Assembly: GCA_025449435.1 (NCBI GenBank)
Contig: JANWJO010000217.1
Location: forward strand, 1 to 11,188
Length of the DNA: 11,188 nucleotides
From: Chloroflexota bacterium
GTDB lineage: Bacteria; Chloroflexota; UBA4733
Direction of reading: 5' to 3'
The notes under the pieces were generated by a model, which saw nothing but the letters and a program-made list of their open reading frames with translations, was not told where the DNA came from and searched no databases. A program made the position numbers and the translations under genes. Of this stretch, positions 6,441 to 11,188 are shown in pieces. Positions within the stretch are counted from its first letter, which is position 1, and each line of letters opens with the position of its first letter.

Positions 6441-7219
6441 TGGTATTGCCCCCTCCCCCGCGCCCAAAGGGCACCCGTCCCCGATCCGGGGAGGGGAGTA
6501 GGCGCGACGATGGGGTTCGTGCTCTGACGATATTCTGTGTCGCATTGCTGCTGGCTGCTTGCGGACCAGCAACAGGCAGCCTGGCTATGTCGAGCGGCAC
6601 GGCGGACACTGCTACCGCCGCCAGCCATTCGTTCAACGTGACCGCGACGACTACGCACACCGCAGCGCCAGAGGCGACGGTTGCGCAGCAACGCGACAGC
6701 GCGACCACCACCCGAGCAGCCGTCACAAATGTCCCGACGGAACATAAGGCCGCCACCGAATCGCCAGTGCGCTCTGCCAGTGCCAGCGCGACGCCGGTGC
6801 CGTCCACGCAACCGGTACAAGTGTATTTCACGCGCGGCACCACACTGGTGGCCGAGCCGCGCCAGTTGAGTCTGAATGATGCTCCCCGGCTCAGTGTGCT
6901 GGCATTGCTGGGGGGCCCGAAGAACACTGGCGACTTGAGCCAGTTGCCCAGTGGCACCAAGTTGTTGGGGTTCAGCGTGACCAACAACCTGGCCACGGTG
7001 GATTTGAGCAGCGAGTTCGCCACGGTGCAGGGGATGCCGGCCATACCACTGTCACTTGGCCAATTGGTGTATACGCTGACGCAGTTCCCCGACGTCAAGC
7101 AAGTGTCACTGCTTGTAAACGGACATCCGCTGCGCTCGTTTGGCGGTGAGGGCGAAACGCTCAAACAGCCGCTGGATCGTGCTTATGTCCAGGCGCTATT
7201 GACGCAGGCTGGGGTGTAG
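6437..7219 (+). CDS. GerMN-domain lipoprotein
   Basis: This is a 260-residue predicted lipoprotein. The N-terminus is a long basic stretch (1-28), then a hydrophobic core (29-41) and the lipobox L39-A40-A41-C42, so LspA-type processing at C42 is expected. Residues 43-127 are a Thr/Ala/Ser/Pro linker typical of surface lipoproteins. Residues 127-235 match the GerMN domain found in the spore protein GerM and in LpqB-like lipoproteins (QVYFTRGTTLVAEPRQL, then GTKLLGFSVTNNLATVDLS and VSLLVNGHPLRSFGGEGE). The start is ATG 6437, which overlaps the amidase stop (ATGA), implying coupled translation. No other ATG, GTG or TTG lies between codon 4 and the signal peptide core, so residues 4-22 must come from the palindromic repeat at 6449-6498. 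The function is unknown; an envelope or wall-associated role alongside the amidase is inferred. Confidence 0.88.
   Translation: MMVLPPPPRPKGTRPRSGEGSRRDDGVRALTIFCVALLLAACGPATGSLAMSSGTADTATAASHSFNVTATTTHTAAPEATVAQQRDSATTTRAAVTNVPTEHKAATESPVRSASASATPVPSTQPVQVYFTRGTTLVAEPRQLSLNDAPRLSVLALLGGPKNTGDLSQLPSGTKLLGFSVTNNLATVDLSSEFATVQGMPAIPLSLGQLVYTLTQFPDVKQVSLLVNGHPLRSFGGEGETLKQPLDRAYVQALLTQAGV
6449..6498. repeat. GC-rich palindromic element, copy 2 (inside coding sequence)
   Basis: The outer arms CCCCTCCCC (6450-6458) and GGGGAGGGG (6488-6496) are perfectly complementary over 9 bp. Inside lie GCCC-AAA-GGGC (6462-6472) and CCCC-GATC-GGGG-like pairing. A 22-nt core at 6456-6477 recurs exactly at 11013-11034. 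This copy is read through as the N-terminus of the GerMN lipoprotein. Confidence 0.75.
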
Positions 7220-7220
7220 G

Positions 7221-7316
7221 CCGACCGTAGTCGGGTTACGAACGACCCCCCTGTCGTCCCCCCCTGGCGGGAGGGACGTTGCGCCGGAAATGCCGCGCGT
7301 TCCCCTCTCGGGGAAC
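7221..7316. terminator. Hairpin cluster between convergent genes
   Basis: The 124-bp gap between the lipoprotein stop and the oxidoreductase stop holds several inverted repeats: CCGAC-CGTA-GTCGG (7221-7234), ACGAC-N6-GTCGT (7242-7257), GTCCC with GGGAC around a C/G-rich core (7256-7277) and GTTCCCC-TCTC-GGGGAAC (7299-7316). The last is a perfect 7-bp stem. There is no long T run on either strand, so classic intrinsic termination is not certain, but the site and structure suit bidirectional transcription ending. The middle part resembles the C-rich palindromic elements elsewhere in the window. Confidence 0.5.
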
Positions 7317-7343
7317 CTTAAACGAGGGTCCATGCCTGCTGCG

Positions 7344-8420
7344 TCAATCCAGGCGCACTTCGTGGCCGCTGGCTGCAGACTCGTACAGCGCATCCAGGAT
7401 GCGCATAATGATCAGGCCGTGTTCACCTGGGCAGATGGGTTGCGTGCCGGTGAGGCAGCAGCGTACGAAGTGGCCGCGGATGGTTTCGGTGTGGGGCGGC
7501 TTGGACAGCGGTCGGGCCTCAGTGAGCGTGCCAGCCACGTCGAGGTAGAGCCGCGACTCGTATTCGTAGCCCTCGTTCACGTTGCGGAACTCCGCGCCAC
7601 CTTTCAGTCCGTACAGGGTGGTGAACATCCCCTCGCGCTTCTCGCTGTTGCCAGCCCAGGACGCTTCGATCACCAGTGACGCGCCGTTAGCGAATTTGAC
7701 AAAGCCAGCAGCGAGGTCATCCACCGTGAAGGTGGTGCCTTGCTCGGAGGCCAGTGTGTTGCCAAAGTAGCTGTAGGCCGCACCACTCACGCTCACAGGC
7801 TGCGGGTAGCCCATGTACCACAGGGCGAGGTCGAGCCGGTGTACGCCGAGGTCAATCAGCGCTCCGCCGCCGGAGCGCTCTTTGGCGGTGAACCAGCCGC
7901 CCATGCCGGGGATGCCACGGTTGCGATGCCAGCCGGTACGGGCGAAATAGATGTCGCCCAGGAGGCCCGCGTCGACGGCCTGGTGTACCACCCAGGCGGC
8001 CTCGGTGAAACGGTAATTGAAGTTGACCATGAGAATCCTGTTGACCCGGTGGGACAGTGCCACCATCTGTTCGGCTTGGCCGGCGTTGAGGGCCAGCGGC
8101 TTTTCGCACAGGACGTGCATGCCGGCCGAGAGGGCATCCATACTGATGGGCGCGTGCAAGAAGTTGGGCAGCGCCACCGACACCGCTTGCAAGCCTGGGT
8201 GTTTCAGCAGCGCTTTGTGGTCCGTATAAGTGGCGACGCCGGGGAGGTCGGCTGTGACCGCCTTGAGGCGGGCGGCATCGGCGTCGCAGATGGCGACCAG
8301 GTTGGCTTCCGGGGAGGCGAGGTATTCGCGGATGTGAGCCCGGCCGACGCCGGCACCGATCACGGCCACGTTGAGTTTCGGTGTAGTTGACTTGGCTGTC
8401 GCTGTCGGCGTTACGCTCAC
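7344..8420 (-). CDS. Gfo/Idh/MocA-family NAD(P)-dependent oxidoreductase
   Basis: This is a 358-residue sugar or cyclitol dehydrogenase-type protein. The Rossmann dinucleotide-binding motif is VAVIGAGVGRAH (18-29), followed by an acidic residue after the second strand (AICDAD, 44-48). CEKPLALN (105-112) contains the conserved EKP with catalytic Lys107. GGALIDLGVHRLDLALW (185-201) carries the usual D190 and H194. The C-terminal alpha/beta domain is complete. The start is GTG 8420; the Rossmann strand begins at residue 16, so 15 residues precede it. It is the last gene of a minus-strand run and lies 47 bp after the epimerase stop. Within this cassette it probably oxidises or reduces a sugar intermediate, but members of the family act on many polyols and the substrate cannot be read here. 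Confidence 0.92.
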   Translation of the reverse strand: MSVTPTATAKSTTPKLNVAVIGAGVGRAHIREYLASPEANLVAICDADAARLKAVTADLPGVATYTDHKALLKHPGLQAVSVALPNFLHAPISMDALSAGMHVLCEKPLALNAGQAEQMVALSHRVNRILMVNFNYRFTEAAWVVHQAVDAGLLGDIYFARTGWHRNRGIPGMGGWFTAKERSGGGALIDLGVHRLDLALWYMGYPQPVSVSGAAYSYFGNTLASEQGTTFTVDDLAAGFVKFANGASLVIEASWAGNSEKREGMFTTLYGLKGGAEFRNVNEGYEYESRLYLDVAGTLTEARPLSKPPHTETIRGHFVRCCLTGTQPICPGEHGLIIMRILDALYESAASGHEVRLD

Positions 8421-8467
8421 GGCCTCGCCTCGCTCCCTTCACTGCGCTAGTGCGTCCGGGTGGTGAC

Positions 8468-9127
8468 TTAGGGCGGCCCTATCCGGCCAAGCAACTTGAG
8501 GTCGATAATGGCTTCGCGCATGCCCATGGGATGGCTGAAGACGAAGCTGCCGCCGATCACGGCGTCGGCGCCGGCGTGGGCGATGGGGATGATGGTGTGC
8601 GAGTTCACGCCGCCATCGAGCTGCAACTGCGTTTCGCCTGTACGCCGCGCTCTGCGCAGACCGGTGAGCGTATCCAGGGTCTGGGGCATAAAGGTCTGGC
8701 CGCCAGCGCCGGGTTGGACGCCCATGACGATCACCAAGCTCACCTGGCGTACATAGGGCGCCACCGCCTGGTATGGGGTCTGCGGGCTGATGGCGAGTCC
8801 GGGCTCCTTGCCGACTCCCTGCACGGCGCGGATGAAGCCGCTGGGGTCACCCAACGCTTCGATGTGGCCAATGATGGTGGTGGCCCCGGACTCGGCGAAT
8901 GCCTCGACGAATTGGATGGGGTGCTCGACCATCAAGTGTGCCTCGATGGGCAGGGTCGTATGCTCGCGCACGGCAGCACACACCTGCGGGCCCAACGCAA
9001 TGTTGGGGACAAAATGGCCGTCCATGACGTCGATCTGGATGGAATCGGCGCCGGCCGACTCGATGTATTGGGTGAGTTCACCGAGCGCGCTGAGGTTGGC
9101 GTTGAGGATGGAGATAGAGACGTGCAT
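8468..9127 (-). CDS. rpe: Ribulose-phosphate 3-epimerase family protein, divergent metal site
   Basis: This is a 219-residue TIM barrel of the ribulose-phosphate 3-epimerase family, which inverts C3 of ketose 5- or 6-phosphates (Rpe, AlsE). DVMDGHFVPN (33-42), AHLMVEHP (63-70), VMGVQPGAGGQTFMPQTLD (134-152), LDGGVN (170-175) and GGSFVF (192-197) are present, including the phosphate-binding GG and GGS loops. Three of four metal ligands are seen: D33, H64 and the catalytic D171. The first, His in IHIDVMDG of typical members, is Gln here (Q31; codon CAG at 9037-9035). The N-terminal SISILNANL replaces the usual PSILSADF. It therefore may be an epimerase for another sugar phosphate, with altered metal use, rather than the housekeeping pentose-phosphate enzyme. 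It is the middle gene of the cassette, 40 bp after the isomerase-like gene. Confidence 0.87.
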   Translation of the reverse strand: MHVSISILNANLSALGELTQYIESAGADSIQIDVMDGHFVPNIALGPQVCAAVREHTTLPIEAHLMVEHPIQFVEAFAESGATTIIGHIEALGDPSGFIRAVQGVGKEPGLAISPQTPYQAVAPYVRQVSLVIVMGVQPGAGGQTFMPQTLDTLTGLRRARRTGETQLQLDGGVNSHTIIPIAHAGADAVIGGSFVFSHPMGMREAIIDLKLLGRIGPP

Positions 9128-9167
9128 ATCGCCGCCCTACCCACTCACCGGCTGGCTGACGTGCATG

Positions 9168-10223
9168 CTAGGCACGCGGCCGCATGTTGCGAATGAACGC
9201 CTGGTCGAGGCCGAGCACCTCATACACGATCTGGTAGGCGCCCACCGCGTCACGGGCGGCCTGTGCGGCTTGCAGCGCCGGGCGGTCGATCTTGGCTGCC
9301 AGGCTGTCGATAAACTCCCACTGGATCACGCTCTGGCGCACGGCCTCGACCTGGTTTTCCGTGTAGGGGAACAGGTCGTAGCCCATGCGTTCGCCGTGCT
9401 GGCCGTAGCCGGTGTCTTGCAGTACGGCGGCCAGGCCGAGCGTTTGCATGAAGAAGCTAGCGCCCACCATATTGTCGTCGTCAAACTGGCCCCAGCCGCT
9501 ATTGCCGTGCTGGTGGCCGAGCAAGCCTTCTTGATGCAGGATCGAGGCGTACTCCGGCAGGTTTTCGCCGTTCATAATCAGGTGCTGCCAGTCCATATTC
9601 ACCTGGACGTTGCTAGTGTTGACGCCGCGATCGGCCACCTTGCGGATCAGCCACATGGTCATGCCCAGATCGCGCATGAGGATGCGCATCGCCGGTTCGC
9701 TATTCTTGTGCTCCAGCAACACCTTGACGCCCCGATGGCCAGCGTGATCCACCAATTGGGCGAGGCCATCGATAAAGTCGTTCCATATCTGCGCGTAATC
9801 GGCTTGGAAGGGGTAGTTGTATCCTTCAGCGCCCGGCCAGATGATGAAGTGCGATTTGATGCTGGCGGCGAGGTCGATACCGGCCTTAGCGGTATCGAGC
9901 GCGCGTTGCCGCAGTGCCTTATTAGGATTAATCAGCGAGCCGTGGGCGTACGTTGGGTCAGAAAACAGGCCAAGAGCCAAGCAATAGATGTCTTTCGTAC
10001 CTAAAATGGCTTGAATACGCCCAACCGACTTCTCGTCGATTTCCGTTGGGTAGTGATACTCATAGCTATCTACGAAGTCACCCAGGCCATTGACAGCGCG
10101 TTCTGTGCGTTGCTCCATCGATTCGTGGTTTGCTTCGGGGTGGTAGCCTCCTGGAACAAACCTGGTGGCATTGGAGCCAAAGGCCCAGATGCCGACGCTG
10201 TTTTTCAACCGTTCACGAGGCAT
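9168..10223 (-). CDS. Xylose isomerase-like TIM-barrel sugar isomerase
   Basis: This is a 351-residue member of the xylose isomerase-like superfamily, which carries out metal-dependent aldose-ketose isomerisation. WPGAEGYNYP (129-138) corresponds to the W-G-G-R-E-G-Y block of XylA. LLEHKNSEP (169-177) holds the metal ligand E171 and catalytic-type K173. NMDWQH (209-214) matches N-V-E-x-x-H with Asp for Glu. FDDD (247-250) and GYDLFPY (281-287) supply the other metal-site aspartates. EYHYPTEI (55-62) is a candidate for the substrate His region. The start is ATG 10223, because AGGGGAG lies 8 nt upstream; the GTG at 10232 would sit 1-2 nt from that site and is rejected. It is the first gene of the minus-strand cassette. 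The exact sugar is unknown; L-sugar and branched-sugar isomerases share this fold. Confidence 0.86.
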   Translation of the reverse strand: MPRERLKNSVGIWAFGSNATRFVPGGYHPEANHESMEQRTERAVNGLGDFVDSYEYHYPTEIDEKSVGRIQAILGTKDIYCLALGLFSDPTYAHGSLINPNKALRQRALDTAKAGIDLAASIKSHFIIWPGAEGYNYPFQADYAQIWNDFIDGLAQLVDHAGHRGVKVLLEHKNSEPAMRILMRDLGMTMWLIRKVADRGVNTSNVQVNMDWQHLIMNGENLPEYASILHQEGLLGHQHGNSGWGQFDDDNMVGASFFMQTLGLAAVLQDTGYGQHGERMGYDLFPYTENQVEAVRQSVIQWEFIDSLAAKIDRPALQAAQAARDAVGAYQIVYEVLGLDQAFIRNMRPRA

Positions 10224-10252
10224 ACTGCGCACTCCCCTATGTGGTGCCGGAG

Positions 10253-10290
10253 TAACCGGTCCGGCTAGTTTAGCACGGTATACTTGCCGC
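10253..10290. promoter_or_regulatory. Divergent promoter region with operator-like palindrome
   Basis: Plus strand: TATACT (10279-10284) lies 7 nt before the phosphatase ATG. Minus strand: TGCTAAACT (10275-10267) looks like an extended -10 for the sugar cassette, 43 nt upstream of its ATG. Next to it is the imperfect inverted repeat TAACCGG-T-CCGGCTA (10253-10267), which overlaps the edge of the minus-strand -10 and could be a repressor site. No good -35 box is seen for either direction. The assignment is by eye. Confidence 0.38.
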
Positions 10291-10291
10291 C

Positions 10292-10999
10292 ATGATGCTG
10301 GATGTGGCTGGTCAGACCGATGTTGGCCGTGTGCGCACGCTCAATGAAGACCACATCTTGATCACCCCCGGCAAATCGACCGACGAAGTGCTGTGCGTGC
10401 TGGCCGACGGCATGGGCGGCCACGCCGCCGGGGAAGTGGCCTCCGAGATCGCCGTCCAGACGGTGACCAAGCGCATCCTGGATGGTGACGGCATAGAAGC
10501 GGCAATCGTGGCCGCCAACACCCTCATCTGGAAGCAAGCCAGCGAACAATCGGATAAACACGGCATGGGTACCACGGTGGTGGTAACCAAGGTGTTACGC
10601 GGCAGCGTGCATTACGCCCACGTGGGCGACAGCCGGCTGTACCTGGTGCGCGACGGCGCCGCCAAAGCCTTGACCCACGACCATTCCTGGGTGGGGGAAC
10701 AGGTGCGCGCCGGCGTCATGACCGAAGAAGAAGCGCGCACGTCGCCCCGCCGCAACCTGATCACGCGTGCGCTGGGCGTGAGTGCCGATGTGAAGATCGA
10801 CCTTGCTCAAGAACCGCTGTGGCCGGGCGACATGCTGATCCTGTGCTCCGATGGGGTGTGTGGCCTCGTGACCGCTGCCGAATTCGCGGCGCAAGGCAAC
10901 GCTACTGCGTCGGATGCCTGCAAGGTGCTCATCGACCGTGCCCTCGCCCTCGGCGCTCCCGACAACGCGTCGGTGATTGCGGTAAGAGTGAGGGAGTAG
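10292..10999 (+). CDS. PP2C-family serine/threonine protein phosphatase (Stp/PrpC type)
   Basis: This is a 235-residue metal-dependent (Mn/Mg) protein phosphatase. The motifs in order are: DVGRVRTLNEDH (10-21) with the metal-site E19-D20; ADGMGGHAAGEVAS (38-51) with D39 and G40; GMGTTVVV (91-98); HVGDSRLYLVRDG (110-122); LTHDHSWV (127-134); ITRALG (157-162); CSDGVCGLV (185-193) with D187; and GAPDNASVIAV (221-231) with D224. All core metal aspartates are present and the length is standard for soluble bacterial Stp/PrpC enzymes, which reverse PknB-type kinase signalling. No kinase gene is visible nearby. The start is ATG 10292 (a second ATG follows directly). A TATACT -10 ends 7 nt upstream and there is no ribosome-binding site, so the mRNA is probably leaderless. 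Cys replaces the more usual Thr in the SDGxxG motif. Confidence 0.94.
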   Translation: MMLDVAGQTDVGRVRTLNEDHILITPGKSTDEVLCVLADGMGGHAAGEVASEIAVQTVTKRILDGDGIEAAIVAANTLIWKQASEQSDKHGMGTTVVVTKVLRGSVHYAHVGDSRLYLVRDGAAKALTHDHSWVGEQVRAGVMTEEEARTSPRRNLITRALGVSADVKIDLAQEPLWPGDMLILCSDGVCGLVTAAEFAAQGNATASDACKVLIDRALALGAPDNASVIAVRVRE

Positions 11000-11010
11000 G
11001 GGGAAAGCCA

Positions 11011-11057
11011 AACCCCGCGCCCAAAGGGCACCCGGTCCCCCTTGGCAGGGGGGGGTT
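11011..11057. repeat. GC-rich palindromic element, copy 3 (3' of phosphatase gene)
   Basis: Arms AACCCC (11011-11016) and GGGGTT (11052-11057) enclose GCCC-AAA-GGGC and a C-rich/G-rich pair. The 22-nt core at 11013-11034 is identical to that at 6456-6477. It lies 11 bp after the phosphatase stop and may also work as a terminator-like hairpin. Confidence 0.7.
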
Positions 11058-11076
11058 CTGTTCCCGTTCAAACCGC

Positions 11077-11106
11077 TTGACATGTGACGTTTCGGTCACG
11101 TATACT
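11077..11106 (+). promoter_or_regulatory. Promoter of the ArsR-type gene with operator-like inverted repeat
   Basis: The promoter has TTGACA (11077-11082, a perfect -35), an 18-bp spacer and TATACT (11101-11106). The spacer contains GTGAC-N6-GTCAC (11084-11099), an inverted repeat fitting between the two promoter boxes. This is where an autorepressor of the ArsR family would block RNA polymerase. Expected transcription start is at about 11113, the first base of the GTG start codon. Confidence 0.75.
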
Positions 11107-11112
11107 ACGCCT

Positions 11113-11188
11113 GTGATAGACGATGACCTGGTGTTCAAGGCCCTAGCCGACCCGACACGGCGCATCCTGCTCGACCGCCTGTTCACGC
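11113..11188 (+). CDS. ArsR-family HTH transcriptional regulator (5' part only)
   Basis: Only 25 codons are inside the window; the gene runs off the right end. The peptide starts at a GTG and contains VFKALADPTRRILLDRLF (7-24), the typical first helices of ArsR-family winged-helix regulators, especially those often linked to SRPBCC/AHSA1-domain genes. The GTG coincides with the predicted transcription start, so a leaderless message is likely; an in-frame GTG at 11131 would cut into the first helix. The inverted repeat in its promoter suggests self-repression. The effector is unknown: metal-binding Cys, if any, would lie outside the window. Confidence 0.82.
   Translation, partial: MIDDDLVFKALADPTRRILLDRLFT

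Noticed and set aside
6449..7316. Insertion sequence suggested by repeated palindromes
   Set aside because: No transposase is encoded and no target duplication could be made out; only short non-coding elements are supported.
8387..9196. Plus-strand open frame of 269 codons
   Set aside because: It is the mirror of the epimerase coding strand; its Asp/Gly/Val/His-rich sequence is the expected shadow composition.
8790..10004. Plus-strand open frame of 404 codons
   Set aside because: It lies antisense to the epimerase and isomerase-like genes, both of which have clear family motifs. The plus-strand product has no recognisable domain.
10230..10232. GTG as start of the isomerase-like gene
   Set aside because: The Shine-Dalgarno AGGGGAG would almost touch this codon, while ATG 10223 has 8-nt spacing.

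Overview
The window is a GC-rich (roughly 60% or more by eye), densely packed bacterial chromosomal segment. The best guess for the host is a member of the Chloroflexota. The main clue is the large secreted amidase: it combines an Amidase_3 domain, an NBR1-type Ig-like domain, two 'YWV.T' SH3-like modules and LysM repeats, a mix I associate with extracytoplasmic proteins of that phylum. The amidase is followed by a GerMN lipoprotein. There are no phage genes, transposases, CRISPR arrays, rRNA or tRNA genes.

Layout. (1) 7-3417, plus strand, a housekeeping run: PAC2-family protein, lipoprotein signal peptidase LspA, a small Trm112-like zinc-ribbon protein, an RluD-type pseudouridine synthase and a Nudix hydrolase. 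Gaps are short or genes overlap, so it is probably one or two operons; a TATACT -10 element lies just before the Trm112-like gene. (2) 3328-3840, minus strand: a YdcZ-type membrane transporter whose 3' end overlaps the Nudix gene tail-to-tail by 90 bp. (3) 3841-4136: an intergenic stretch with a C-rich palindromic repeat and two hairpins. (4) 4137-7219, plus strand: the amidase and a GerMN lipoprotein joined by an ATGA overlap, probably a cell-envelope pair. LspA, encoded upstream, would process the lipoprotein. (5) 7344-10223, minus strand: a three-gene carbohydrate cassette in the order xylose-isomerase-like TIM barrel, ribulose-phosphate 3-epimerase family protein, Gfo/Idh/MocA oxidoreductase. 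(6) 10292-10999, plus strand: a PP2C-type Ser/Thr phosphatase that looks leaderless. (7) From 11113: the start of an ArsR-type regulator behind a near-consensus promoter containing an operator-like inverted repeat.

Three things stand out. A family of GC-rich palindromic elements is scattered through the window, and two copies share an exact 22-nt core; one copy is translated as the N-terminus of the GerMN lipoprotein. Two non-adjacent LysM units are identical in protein but differ at 17 synonymous codons. The epimerase has Gln where the family has its first metal-binding His. I do not see a clearly new defence or mobile system. The most system-like units are the envelope pair and the sugar cassette.
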